Origin: Psychromarinibacter halotolerans
GTDB taxonomy: Bacteria > Pseudomonadota > Alphaproteobacteria > Rhodobacterales > Rhodobacteraceae
DNA: 64,000 nucleotides
Assembly: GCF_029168315.1 (NCBI RefSeq)
Contig: NZ_JARGYD010000008.1
Span: forward strand, 62,001 to 126,000
Direction of reading: 5' to 3'
The position numbers and the translations under genes are program-made. Below are positions 33,683 through 43,300 of the stretch, piece after piece (within the stretch, counting starts at the first letter, position 1; every line of letters starts with the position of its first letter). A model generated the notes under the pieces. The model was not told the origin of the DNA. It was given only the letters and a program-made list of their open reading frames with translations, and did not search any database.

Positions 33683-34949
33683 AGCGCAGCGCCTCTACCG
33701 GGTTCATCCGCGCCGCCCGGCGGGCCGGGAAGATCGTCACGATGAACGATAGCCCCAGCGACAGGACCACCGCGCTAAGAACGTCGGCCAGCTGCAGCTT
33801 TGCGGGAAGGTTATAGATGCCACGGATCGACGGATCCCAGACACCGCCGCCCATGATGTAATTCACGAAGCTGAAGATCGGGTCGATGTAGATCGCGAAC
33901 AGGCAACCCAGCACCACGCCCGCCGCCGTGCCCACCAGCCCGACAGACGCGCCGCACAGGAAGAACACCCGCAGGATCGAGCCTTCGGTCAGGCCCACCG
34001 TCCGCAGGATGCCAATGTCGCGGCCCTTGTTCTTCACCAGCATGATCAGGCCCGAGATGATGTTCATCGCCGCGATCAGCACAAGGATCGACAGGATGAT
34101 GAACATCACGTTGTCTTCGACATCCAGCGCCCGCAGGAAGCTTCCCGCGCTGTCGCGCCACGTCCAGATCAGCGCCGTGTCCCCGGCGGCCTGAAGAAGC
34201 GGCAGCGAATAGGCGTCGATCTCGTCCGGGTCTTCGACCATCACCTCTATCTCGTCGGCAGAGCCTTCCTTGTTGAAGAAGCTCTGCGCCTCGGCGAACG
34301 GCAGATAGACCCGTGTCCGGTCGATGTCATAGCGCCCGGCGCTGAAGACATAGACGACCTCGTAGGCGTTGATCCGGGGGCTGGTGCCGAAGGCGGTCTG
34401 CACCCCGTTCGGAGAGATGATGCGGATCGTGTCCCCGACCATCGCCCCAAGTTCACGCGCAACGCCCGACCCGATGGCGATGCCGCTTTCGAAACTGTCG
34501 ATGTCACCGGCGGATGTTTCGGGGTTGGCGATGCGCGGCAGCCCCTTGAGATCCTCCAAAGAGATACCGAACACCTCGACGCCCGCGTTGTCGGACCGCA
34601 GGTTGGCCATCACCTGTCCCTTGACCAGCGGCGCGGCGCGGATGACGCCGGGGATCTGGGCGATGCGGTCGGCCATCTCCTCGAAATCGGTGATCGCGCG
34701 CGAGGTCTGCCCCGTCTCGGTCTGGTAGACCGAGGAATAGACGGTGCTATGCGCGTTGGCACCAAGGATGGTGTCGACGAACTCGGCCCGGAACCCGGCC
34801 CGGACAGACAGCGTGGCGATCAGGGCGAAGACGGCAAGCGTGATGCCGACAAGGCTGATCCATGTCATGACGCTGACGCCCCCGTCGGCCCGCCGGGCCC
34901 GGAGGTAACGCCATGCGATCATCCATTCGAAACGGGAAAATGCGGCCAT
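33675..34949 (-). CDS. lolC: Lipoprotein-releasing permease LolC/LolE
   Basis: This 424-residue inner-membrane protein has one N-terminal membrane helix (MTWISLVGITLAVFALIATLSVR), a large periplasmic domain (about residues 50-280) and three C-terminal helices with the FtsX-like block (AMNIISGLIMLVKNKGRDIGILRTVGLTEGSILRVFFLCG). Alphaproteobacteria usually have a single LolC/E-type protein acting as a homodimer (LolF), which fits the absence of a second permease here. FEWMIAWRYLRARR at the N-terminus is typical. Confidence 0.92.
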   Translation of the reverse strand: MAAFSRFEWMIAWRYLRARRADGGVSVMTWISLVGITLAVFALIATLSVRAGFRAEFVDTILGANAHSTVYSSVYQTETGQTSRAITDFEEMADRIAQIPGVIRAAPLVKGQVMANLRSDNAGVEVFGISLEDLKGLPRIANPETSAGDIDSFESGIAIGSGVARELGAMVGDTIRIISPNGVQTAFGTSPRINAYEVVYVFSAGRYDIDRTRVYLPFAEAQSFFNKEGSADEIEVMVEDPDEIDAYSLPLLQAAGDTALIWTWRDSAGSFLRALDVEDNVMFIILSILVLIAAMNIISGLIMLVKNKGRDIGILRTVGLTEGSILRVFFLCGASVGLVGTAAGVVLGCLFAIYIDPIFSFVNYIMGGGVWDPSIRGIYNLPAKLQLADVLSAVVLSLGLSFIVTIFPARRAARMNPVEALRYE

Positions 34950-35063
34950 GCCGGAGCCATACCCGAACCGCCGTGGGCGTCAAGCATCGCCCGCGTCGCC
35001 ATCACGCGGGTGTGCGGACAGTGCGGGAAAGGCACAGTGTGCTGGTGCGCCGTGCAGCGACGG

Positions 35064-35549
35064 TCAGGCGAACCGCCGGAACGGCCGCATCAGCAGCCCG
35101 AACAGCAGCGTCAGCGCCAGCCAGCCGCCGGCGAACCCGATGCCCGCGCAGATCAGCCCGTCGGTCGTGACGGGAACGGCGGGGCGGAAATCGTCCCACG
35201 TCCGCTGGGCAAGGTCCGGATCGTCAAAGCGCCAAAATTGCGCCAGCCGTTGCAGCGGTTCCGCCTGACGCAATGCGGTGTAGTCCGCTGACAATCGCTC
35301 GTAGCGATGCACTTGCTCTCCGAAATGCGCCTGAAGCCCGGACTGGAAGGTCGAGCCGTCCAGTTCCGCCAGCGCCTCTTCGCGCGTGATCCCCGCCGCC
35401 GTGGCAAGGGTGTCGAACGCGACGACCTGGGTGCGCAGTTCGTCCACCGCGCCGGACAGGCGCTGAAGATACTGCTGCGAGAATTCGGGAAACTGCGACA
35501 GCGCAACCGCACCGGCCACGCCCCCCGCAAGGGTGAGAATCTTCAACAT
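35064..35549 (-). CDS. DUF2937-family membrane protein
   Basis: This 161-residue protein has an N-terminal hydrophobic segment (MLKILTLAGGVAGAVALSQFPEF), then a helical region with SQQYLQRLSGAVDELRTQVVAFD, and a C-terminal membrane helix (ITDGLICAGIGFAGGWLALTLLFGLLM region). This layout, including the EFSQQYLQRLxGAVDEL segment, matches DUF2937 as I recall it. No function is known. The ATG at 35549 was chosen as the start of the hydrophobic segment. Confidence 0.7.
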   Translation of the reverse strand: MLKILTLAGGVAGAVALSQFPEFSQQYLQRLSGAVDELRTQVVAFDTLATAAGITREEALAELDGSTFQSGLQAHFGEQVHRYERLSADYTALRQAEPLQRLAQFWRFDDPDLAQRTWDDFRPAVPVTTDGLICAGIGFAGGWLALTLLFGLLMRPFRRFA

Positions 35550-35656
35550 GCCTGCCTGTCCTGCTCTTTTGCGACGCAGGCTAGCCGATTCCGCGCGTCC
35601 GGCCAACGCGCGGGACCGCGCGGGCCGGAACGTGGCGGGCGGGCCGCTGTGACGTG

Positions 35657-36304
35657 CTATGCTTTCGCGACGCGCTTGTGTTCCGCCTTGCGGGCCTTGG
35701 CCTTCTTGTCGGCCTTTTCAGCGATTTTCCCGGCCTTGGCGGCCTTCTTCGCAGCCTTGGCGGCCTTTTCCTCGGCCTTGGCCGCCTTTGCGGCCCTGCG
35801 GGCCTCCTCGGCGGCGGCCTTCTCGGCGATCCGCGCGGCCTTTTTCGCGGCTTTCTCGGCAGCCAGCGCCGCTTTCTTCGCGGCCTGCTCCGCCGCGCGC
35901 TGCGCCTTCTTCTCTGCCTTCGCCTTCGGCGCTGCCTTGGCCTTTGCCTTCGCTTTTGCCTTCGGCTTCGGGTCCGACTTGGCTTTCGCCTTCGGCTTCG
36001 CTTTGGGCTTGGCCGTCGCCGGGGGTTCGGCCTTCGCCTCGGGCGTATCCTGTGCAGGAGCAGGCGGCTGCGGTTCTGCGGCCTTCGGTTCTTGTGGCGC
36101 TTCGGTGGGCGCATCCGACCCGGCCTGAGCCGCATCCGCCGCGGCGGCGGCAAGCATCACGGCGCGGGCGCCGCCGATGCCGGGCACGGTCATCAAAACC
36201 TCGGGCCCTGCGGCGGCCATCGCCTCTGCGTCCGGGATACCGGCGGACTGCAGCGCCTTGGCCAGCGCGTCCCCGACTCCTTTGACCTTGGTCAGATCCG
36301 TCAT
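35657..36304 (-). CDS. Helix-hairpin-helix protein with histone-H1-like Lys/Ala tail
   Basis: This 215-residue protein has two parts. Residues 1-60 form an HhH2-like domain (LTKVKGVGDALAKALQSAG and LMTVPGIGGARAVML, each with the G-x-G hairpin). From about residue 65 it becomes Pro/Glu/Ala-rich and then, over the last 120 residues, an almost pure Lys-Ala-Pro region with PKAKAK and KAEKKA-like repeats, as in histone H1 and bacterial H1-like proteins. The likely role is sequence-independent DNA binding or compaction. The nearby 39-residue basic protein on the same strand may belong with it. This low-complexity tail makes homology searches unreliable. Confidence 0.75.
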   Translation of the reverse strand: MTDLTKVKGVGDALAKALQSAGIPDAEAMAAAGPEVLMTVPGIGGARAVMLAAAAADAAQAGSDAPTEAPQEPKAAEPQPPAPAQDTPEAKAEPPATAKPKAKPKAKAKSDPKPKAKAKAKAKAAPKAKAEKKAQRAAEQAAKKAALAAEKAAKKAARIAEKAAAEEARRAAKAAKAEEKAAKAAKKAAKAGKIAEKADKKAKARKAEHKRVAKA

Positions 36305-36374
36305 GCGTCACTCCTGTCAGCAACCGGGCCAGCTTGGCCCGGCCATCCTGTTTCGTCCATGCGTGGCGGCGGGC

Positions 36375-36494
36375 TTAAGCCGCCTTTTTCAGGGCCTTGC
36401 GGGCCTTTTTCAGCTTGCCCTCGTGCTTCGCGATCTTGGACTTCCGCGCCTTGATCTCACGCTTCAGGTCTTTGACCTTGCTCTTCTTCGACAT
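36375..36494 (-). CDS. 39-residue highly basic helical protein
   Basis: The protein begins MSKKSKVKDLKREIKARKSK; 18 of 39 residues are Lys or Arg, evenly spaced in a pattern that would give a long amphipathic charged helix. It has no known family that I can name, and is too small for most gene finders. Start ATG at 36494 is preceded by AAGGAGAA about 6 bp upstream, a strong ribosome-binding site that supports translation. It lies upstream of the H1-like gene (70 bp apart, same strand) and downstream of a long palindrome that may control it. Confidence 0.65.
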   Translation of the reverse strand: MSKKSKVKDLKREIKARKSKIAKHEGKLKKARKALKKAA

Positions 36495-36555
36495 CGCAAT
36501 CTTCTCCTTCGTGCAGATGGCCCGCCATGCGGTGCGCCGGCGGGCCGTGACGGTG

Positions 36556-36589
36556 AGGTATACCACAAAGATATGCTTTGTATATACCT
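36556..36589. promoter_or_regulatory. 34-bp near-palindrome upstream of the basic-protein genes
   Basis: Outer arms AGGTATA (36556-36562) / TATACCT (36583-36589) and inner arms ACAAAG (36565-36570) / CTTTGT (36576-36581) form a nested dyad, AT-rich in a GC-rich genome. It lies 62-95 bp before the 39-residue gene, which runs leftward, and after the proS terminator. It could be an operator and/or the promoter. Confidence 0.55.
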
Positions 36590-36613
36590 TATCATGAAGA
36601 CGCCGACACAAGC

Positions 36614-36647
36614 AAAAAGGCGCCACCCCGGCAGGGGCAGCGCCTTT
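36614..36647 (-). terminator. Rho-independent terminator of proS
   Basis: On the minus strand AAAGGCGCTGCCCC pairs with GGGGTGGCGCCTTTTT, a near-perfect stem ending in a T-run, about 30 bp past the proS stop. Confidence 0.85.
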
Positions 36648-36676
36648 CGTGTCCCGTCCAGCGGGAAAGCCTTGGC

Positions 36677-37996
36677 TCAGGTCAGCGCGGCGGCGACCAG
36701 CTCGGGCTTGATTTCCTCGCTTTCGCCGGTGCGGCGGTCGGTGAGTTCGACAACGCCCTTCTCTAGCCCGCGCGGGCCGACGGTGATGCGCTTTGGCAGA
36801 CCGATCAGGTCCATCGTCGCGAACTTTGCGCCCGCCCGCTCTTCGCGGTCGTCGTACAGCACCTCCAGCCCGGCAGCGGTCAGTTCCTTATACAGCGCAT
36901 CACAGGCCGCATCGGCGGTCGCGTCGCCCTGCTTGACGTTGACGATGCCCACCTGGAACGGCGCGACTTCCCAAGGCCAGACGATGCCCTTGTCGTCGTG
37001 GTTCGCCTCGATCAGCGCGCCCACAAGGCGGCTGACGCCGATGCCGTGGCTGCCCATGTGCACCGGGGTGGCCTTGCCGTCCGGCCCCTGAACGGTGGCG
37101 CCCATCGCCTCCGAGTACTTGGTGCCGAAATAGAAGATCTGGCCGACCTCGATGCCGCGCGCGACGCGGCGGCGGTCTTCGGGGATCTGGTCGAAGATCG
37201 CCGGATCGTGGGTTTCATCGGTGCGCGCATAGCGGCTGGTGAATTCTTCCAGCACCGACTGGCACTGCTGGACCGAGTCGTAGTCGATCTCGCGGTCGCC
37301 GAACTTCAGATCGGTGATCTCGCTGTCATAGAACACCTCGGACTCGCCGGTCTCGGCCAGCACAAGGAACTCGTGGGTGTCGTCGCCGCCGATCGGGCCG
37401 CTGTCGGCACGCATCGGGATCGCCTGAAGGCCCATGCGCTCGTAGGTGCGCAGGTAGCTGACAAGGTGGCGGTTGTAGGCGTGCAGCGCATCTTCCTTGG
37501 TCAGGTCGAAGTTATAGCCGTCCTTCATCAGGAATTCGCGGCCACGCATGACACCGAAGCGCGGACGCACCTCGTCGCGGAACTTCCACTGGATATGGTA
37601 CAGCGTCATCGGTAGGTCTTTGTAAGAACTGACGTGGCTGCGGAAGATGTCGGTGATCATCTCTTCGTTCGTCGGACCGTACAGCATGTCGCGGTCGTGC
37701 CGGTCGCGGATACGCAGCATTTCCGGGCCATAAGCGTCGTAGCGACCGCTTTCGCGCCACAGGTCGGCGGACTGAAGCGTCGGCATCAGCACCGGAATAT
37801 GCCCGGCGCGCTGCTGTTCCTCGTGGACGATACGCTCGATGTTGCGCAGCACGCGATAGCCCAGCGGCAGCCACGAATAGATCCCGGCGCTGGCCTGTTT
37901 GATCATGCCCGCGCGCAGCATCAGGCGATGGCTGGCAATCTGGGCCTCGGCCGGGGTCTCTTTGAGGACCGGCAGGAAGTAACGAGAGAGGCGCAT
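36677..37996 (-). CDS. proS: Prolyl-tRNA synthetase
   Basis: This 439-residue class II aminoacyl-tRNA synthetase charges tRNA-Pro. It opens MRLSRYFLPVLKETPAEAQ, then SAGIYSWLPLGYRVLRNI (motif 1), RDEVRPRFGVMRGREFLMKDGYNFD (motif 2), GIGVSRLVGALIEANHDDKGIVWPWEVAPF (motif 3) and an anticodon-binding C-terminal domain. It lacks the long editing insert found in E. coli ProRS, as expected for the alphaproteobacterial short form of about 440 residues. The start at 37996 is set by the conserved MRLSRYF beginning. Confidence 0.95.
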   Translation of the reverse strand: MRLSRYFLPVLKETPAEAQIASHRLMLRAGMIKQASAGIYSWLPLGYRVLRNIERIVHEEQQRAGHIPVLMPTLQSADLWRESGRYDAYGPEMLRIRDRHDRDMLYGPTNEEMITDIFRSHVSSYKDLPMTLYHIQWKFRDEVRPRFGVMRGREFLMKDGYNFDLTKEDALHAYNRHLVSYLRTYERMGLQAIPMRADSGPIGGDDTHEFLVLAETGESEVFYDSEITDLKFGDREIDYDSVQQCQSVLEEFTSRYARTDETHDPAIFDQIPEDRRRVARGIEVGQIFYFGTKYSEAMGATVQGPDGKATPVHMGSHGIGVSRLVGALIEANHDDKGIVWPWEVAPFQVGIVNVKQGDATADAACDALYKELTAAGLEVLYDDREERAGAKFATMDLIGLPKRITVGPRGLEKGVVELTDRRTGESEEIKPELVAAALT

Positions 37997-38311
37997 AAAG
38001 GCTCCTTGGCAGGAAATTCCACGTCGAAAGCGGTCTATGGGAAAGCCCACACCAAGACAAGCTGGCGCAGGGCGCGGCACGCAGGGGAATTGACGCTACG
38101 TCGCGACGCAGCCGGGGTCGCGCGGCTTGACGTGGAAACGCGGTGGCACCAAATGTGAACCCGCCGAAAAACGCTTGGCCGGTACGGTTATCCCGGCCCC
38201 CGCATCGCGGGAGTTAGTCGATCTTTCGAACCCACGGCACCCCGAAACCAAGGGGGTGCGTGGCCGTCGGAAACGGCTTGCGGCGCCTCCGCTATGCGAA
38301 AGGCTTTATTG
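37997..38311. other. 315-bp divergent gap between proS and the DUF2798 gene
   Basis: No protein gene is supported here. An imperfect hairpin CCAC-GGCACCCC / GGGGTGC-GTGG spans about 38232-38263, and a smaller one CCCGCATCGCGGG lies near 38203-38215, both directed to the DUF2798 gene. The segment 38190-38265 could be a structured leader, but I cannot match it to a named riboswitch. TTGACG near 38127 is a possible -35. Confidence 0.35.
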
Positions 38312-38572
38312 ATGACCGATACCGACCAGACCACTCCCCTAAACCCCAAGGCCACCGTCATCGTGGCGCAGGTGTTCATCTCTTGCCTGATGGCCTTCCT
38401 GATGACCGGCATCTTCACCGCCATCCCGATGCAATTCCAGCCCGGCTGGGTTGGCGCATGGATTGCGCGCTGGCTGACCGCGTGGCCCATCGCCTTCGTG
38501 CTGTCGCTGGGCGTCGGTCCGATCAGCTTTGCCCTGTCGACCCGCGTGCTGATGGCCGCCCGGCGCGGTTAG
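38312..38572 (+). CDS. DUF2798-family small membrane protein
   Basis: This 86-residue protein has two membrane helices (VIVAQVFISCLMAFLMTGIFTAI and WPIAFVLSLGVGPISFALST) flanking a short loop, the layout of DUF2798 proteins. The function is unknown. ATG 38312 follows AAAGG by 8 bp; a 6-codon upstream in-frame ATG is less likely. It overlaps the stop of the convergent CoA-transferase gene by 4 bp. Confidence 0.75.
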   Translation: MTDTDQTTPLNPKATVIVAQVFISCLMAFLMTGIFTAIPMQFQPGWVGAWIARWLTAWPIAFVLSLGVGPISFALSTRVLMAARRG

Positions 38573-40083
38573 GCCTGCATCGACCCGGTCTCCATGAACC
38601 GCTGGTGCCACGACAGCGCCTCGCCCGGAAGCATCGGCGCGTGCTGACCGTAAGACCCCTTCGCCGCGCGGGCCATGTACTCCTCTAGCATCGGGCGATA
38701 GGCCGGGTGCGCGCATTTCTCGACGATCAGCCGCGCCCGCTGTTTCGGGGACAGGCCGCGCAGGTCCGCAAGGCCCTGCTCGGTCACGATCACCTGCACG
38801 TCCTGGCTGATGTGGTCGACGTGGCTGACCTGCGGCACGATGGCCGAAATCGCCCCGCCCTTGGCCGTCGATGGCGTCATGAAGATCGACACATAGCCGT
38901 TCCGCGCGAAGTCGCCCGAACCGCCGATGCCGTTCTGTATCCGTGACCCCATGACATGAGTCGAGTTGACGTTGCCGTAGATATCCGCCTCGATCAGGCC
39001 GTTCATCGCGATGCAGCCCAACCGCCGCACGAGTTCCGGATTGTTCGATATGTCCTGCGGACGCAGGAGAAGCCGATCGCGGAACCGCTGCGCATTTTCG
39101 TTAAAGTACTGGGCTTTCTCGGGCGACAGCGAAAACGCCGTGGCCGAGGCCATGCGCAGCGTCCCCGCCTCGATCATGTCCAGCATCCCATCCTGGATCA
39201 CCTCGGTGAAGGCGGTCATCCCCTCAAACGGCGTTTCGATCAGCCCCGCCATCACCGCGTTCGGCACGTTGCCGACGCCCGACTGCAATGGCAGCAGCGA
39301 CGGCGGCAGACCGGCGCGCTTTGCCTCCCACGTCAGGAAATCGAGGATGTTCGACGCAATGGCCAGCGCGGTGTCGTCGGGCGGCGAGAACGGCGCGTTG
39401 CGGTCCGGTGCGTCGGTCTCGACCACCGCGACCACCTTCGCCGGGTCGATGCGGAAATGGGGCTGGCCGATCCGGTCGTCGGGCTTGACCAGCGGGATCG
39501 GCACCCGGTTCGGCGGCAGCGCGGTGCCGTAGTAAATGTCGTGCATCCCGTCCAAGGCCGGGGACTGCCAGCGGTTCACCTCTAGGATGACCTTGTCGGC
39601 CAGTTCCAGCCACGTCTTGTTGTTGCCGACCGACGACGACGGGATCAGATCGCCCTCGGGCGTGATCCCCGACACCTCGACCACCGCCACGTCCATATGG
39701 CCAAGAAAGCCTTCCCATGCCATCGGGGCGACGTGGCTGAGATGCAGGTCGAAATACTCCATCTCGCCCGCGTTGATCTTCTGCCGCGCGATCGGGTCCG
39801 AGTTATAGGGCATACGGAATTCGATCCCGTCGGCCTTCGCCATCGCGCCGTCCAGTTCTGGCCCGGTCGAGGCGCCGGTCCACACCTTCACGCGGAACGG
39901 ATGGCCTGCGGCATGTTCCGCTTCGATCCGCTCGGCAAGGGCCACGGGCACCGCCTTGGGATAGCCCGAGCCGGTGAAGCCGCTCATGCCCAAGGTGTCG
40001 CCCGGGCGGATCAGGGCGGCGGCGCTTGCTGCATCGGTCACCTTCGCCGCCAGTCCGGCGTGGCGGATTCGGTCGCTGGTCAT
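38569..40083 (-). CDS. Acetyl-CoA hydrolase/transferase (succinyl-CoA:acetate CoA-transferase-like)
   Basis: This 504-residue class I CoA-transferase is of the AarC/Ach1 type that moves CoA between succinyl-CoA, acetate or propionate. Visible blocks: RPGDTLGMSGFTGSGYPKAVPVALAERIE (N-terminal), LHLSHVAPMAWEGFLGHMDVAVVEVSGI, VGNVPNAVMAGLIET, EADIYGNVNSTHVMGSRIQNGIGGSGDFARNGYVSIFM and TEQGLADLRGLSPKQRARLIVEKC. Catalytic Glu and the oxyanion G-G are as in the family. Divergent from pyruvate carboxylase. Confidence 0.88.
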   Translation of the reverse strand: MTSDRIRHAGLAAKVTDAASAAALIRPGDTLGMSGFTGSGYPKAVPVALAERIEAEHAAGHPFRVKVWTGASTGPELDGAMAKADGIEFRMPYNSDPIARQKINAGEMEYFDLHLSHVAPMAWEGFLGHMDVAVVEVSGITPEGDLIPSSSVGNNKTWLELADKVILEVNRWQSPALDGMHDIYYGTALPPNRVPIPLVKPDDRIGQPHFRIDPAKVVAVVETDAPDRNAPFSPPDDTALAIASNILDFLTWEAKRAGLPPSLLPLQSGVGNVPNAVMAGLIETPFEGMTAFTEVIQDGMLDMIEAGTLRMASATAFSLSPEKAQYFNENAQRFRDRLLLRPQDISNNPELVRRLGCIAMNGLIEADIYGNVNSTHVMGSRIQNGIGGSGDFARNGYVSIFMTPSTAKGGAISAIVPQVSHVDHISQDVQVIVTEQGLADLRGLSPKQRARLIVEKCAHPAYRPMLEEYMARAAKGSYGQHAPMLPGEALSWHQRFMETGSMQA

Positions 40084-40338
40084 TGCGGGCTCCTCCCGTG
40101 TCAGATCTTCTGCATACGATGGAATACATCGGCCGAACGCGGCGCGTCACCGGTCCGCTGCGTCACGGAATTCCGGTATGCGGCCGCGGCATGTCATGCA
40201 GGCGTTTCAGGGCGCTTTCCGCCCCGGTCCCGGCACATTCCGGGCGAGCATCCCGCAGGGTGCAAACGAAATTTCAGTTTACGCCGCGACGGCACCGGTT
40301 ATTCTGCATGTGCAAAATAGCTTACAGGGGGTGCAGCC
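40084..40338. other. Divergent gap before pyc with two GTGCAAA motifs
   Basis: No gene is seen. GTGCAAA occurs at about 40260 and 40311, resembling half-sites (TTTGCAAA-type) of short-chain acyl-CoA regulators such as PccR of Rhodobacter. The pyc GTG lies 23-80 bp downstream. Confidence 0.3.
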
Positions 40339-43300
40339 GTGGCCGACTTCAAGAAGATCCTGATCGCGAACCGCGGGGAGATCGCCATCCGGGTCATGCG
40401 CGCCGCCAATGAGCTTGGCAAACGGACGGTCGCGATCTTCGCCGAAGAGGACAAGTTGTCGCTTCACCGGTTCAAGGCCGACGAGGCCTACAAGATCGGC
40501 GAAGGCATGGGCCCCGTGGCGGCGTATCTGTCGATCGAAGAGATCATCCGCGTCGCCAAGATGTGCGGCGCCGATGCGATCCACCCCGGTTACGGCCTGC
40601 TGTCCGAGAACCCGGACTTCGTGGACGCCTGCGCCGCGAACGGAATCACCTTCATCGGTCCCAAGTCGGACACCATGCGCGCGCTTGGCGACAAGGCCAG
40701 CGCCCGGAAGGTCGCCATCAAGGCCGGCGTGCCGGTGATCCCGGCGACCGAAGTGCTGGGCGACGACATGAAGGCCATCGCCAAGGAAGCCGAAGAAATC
40801 GGCTATCCCATGATGCTGAAGGCGTCGTGGGGCGGCGGCGGACGCGGGATGCGGCCGATCATGGGCCCCGACGAGCTTGAGTCGAAGGTCAAGGAAGGCC
40901 GCCGCGAGGCCGAAGCCGCCTTTGGGAACGGCGAAGGTTATCTTGAAAAGATGATCATGAAGGCCCGCCACGTCGAGGTTCAGATCCTCGGCGATCAAGA
41001 GGGCAACATCTATCATCTGTGGGAACGGGACTGTTCCGTTCAGCGCCGCAACCAGAAGGTCGTGGAACGCGCCCCCGCCCCCTACCTGTCGCCCGCCCAG
41101 CGCGAAACGCTGTGCAATCTTGGCAAGAAGATCGCCGAGGCGGTGAACTACGAATGCGCCGGCACCATCGAATTCCTGATGGATATGGAAAGCGGCGAAT
41201 TCTACTTCATCGAGGTGAACCCCCGCGTGCAGGTGGAACACACCGTCACCGAGGAAGTCACCGGGATTGACATCGTCCGCGCGCAGATCCTGATCGCCGA
41301 GGGCAAGTCGCTGACCGAAGCCACCGGCGTCGCCAGCCAGTACGACGTGCAGCTTGACGGCCACGCGATCCAGTGCCGGATCACCACCGAGGACCCGCAG
41401 AACAATTTCATCCCCGACTATGGCCGGATCACCGCCTATCGCGGCGCGACGGGCATGGGCATCCGGCTGGACGGCGGCACCGCCTACAGCGGCGCGGTCA
41501 TCACGCGGTATTACGACTCGCTGTTGGAAAAGATCACCGCGTGGGCGCCGACGCCCGAGGCCGCGATCAAGCGGATCGACCGGGCCCTGCGCGAATTCCG
41601 CATCCGGGGCGTGGCGACGAACATCGATTTCGTCATCAACCTGCTGCGGCACCCGACGTTCCTGTCGAACGAATACCACACCAAGTTCATCGACCAGACG
41701 CCCGAACTGTTCGACTTCAAGCCGCGCCGCGACCGCGCGACGCGCCTGCTGACCTACATCGCCGACATCACGGTGAACGGGCACCCGGAAACCGAAGGTC
41801 GACCCAAACCGCACCCGGAACTGAAGCCGGCCCGCGTGCCGGAACTGAAGCTGGGCACACCGCCGCCGGGCACCCGCCAGATCCTTGAGGAAAAGGGCCC
41901 TAAAGGGCTGGCCGACTGGATGCTGGACCAAAAGCGCCTGCTGATCACCGACACCACCATGCGCGACGGGCACCAGTCGCTGCTGGCCACCCGGATGCGG
42001 TCGATCGACATGATCAAGGCGGCGCCCGCCTATGCCGCCAACCTGCCGGAATTGTTCTCGGTGGAATGCTGGGGCGGCGCGACCTTCGACGTGGCCTATC
42101 GCTTCTTGCAGGAATGCCCGTGGCAACGCCTGCGCGACATCCGCGCGGCGATGCCGAACCTGCTGACCCAGATGCTGCTACGCGGCTCGAACGGGGTGGG
42201 CTATACCGTCTATCCCGACAACGTGGTGAAGGCCTTCACCAAGCAGGCCGCCGAGTCCGGCGTCGACATCTTCCGGGTGTTCGACTCGCTCAACTGGGTC
42301 GAGAACATGCGCGTGTCGATGGATGCGGTGCTTGAGACTGACAAGGTGCTGGAAGGCACGGTCTGCTACACCGGCGACCTGTTCGACGCGGCGCGGCCCA
42401 AGTACGACCTGAAGTACTATGTCACGATGGCGAAAGAGCTGGAGAAATCCGGGGCCCACGTCCTTGGCGTCAAGGACATGGCTGGGCTGCTGAAGCCGGT
42501 CGCGGCGCGGACGCTGTTCAAGGCGCTGAAGGAAGAGATTTCGATCCCGATCCACTTCCACACCCATGACACCGCAGGCATCGCCGCGGGCACGATCCTT
42601 GCCGCCGCCGAGGCGGGCGTGGACGCGGTCGATTGCGCGATGGACGCGCTGTCGGGCAACACCAGCCAAGCGACGCTGGGCACCGTGGTCGAGATCCTTG
42701 CCCAGACCGAGCGCGACACCGGGCTGGACGTCGAGGCGATCCGCGCGATGTCGAACTACTGGGAAGCCGTGCGCGGCCAGTACGCGGCGTTCGAGAGCGG
42801 CATGCAGGCGCCCGCCTCTGAGGTGTACCTGCACGAGATGCCGGGCGGCCAGTTCACCAACCTCAAGGCGCAGGCCCGCAGCCTCGGGCTGGAAGAACGC
42901 TGGCACGAGGTGGCCGAGATGTACGCCGAGGTGAACCTGATGTTCGGCGACATCGTGAAGGTGACGCCGTCGTCCAAGGTGGTGGGCGACATGGCGCTGA
43001 TGATGGTCAGCCAAGGCCTGACCCGCGCGCAGGTCGAGGATCCGAAGACCGAAGTGTCGTTCCCGGATTCGGTGATCGACATGATGAAGGGCAACCTTGG
43101 CCAGCCGCCGGGCGGGTTCCCGGACGCGATCCTGAAAAAGGTCCTGAAGGGCGAGAAGCCGAACACCGAACGCCCCGGCGCGCATCTTGCCGCCGAGGAT
43201 CTGGAGGCCAAGCGCGCCGAGTTGGCCGAGAAGTTCCCCGACGAAGAGTTCGACGACGAGGATCTGAACGGCTACCTGATGTATCCCAAGGTCTTCACCG

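Noticed and set aside
38200..38250. tRNA-like 3' end (TTCGAAC near 38224 with flanking G/C runs)
   Set aside because: No matching T-stem, acceptor or anticodon arm could be formed on either strand.
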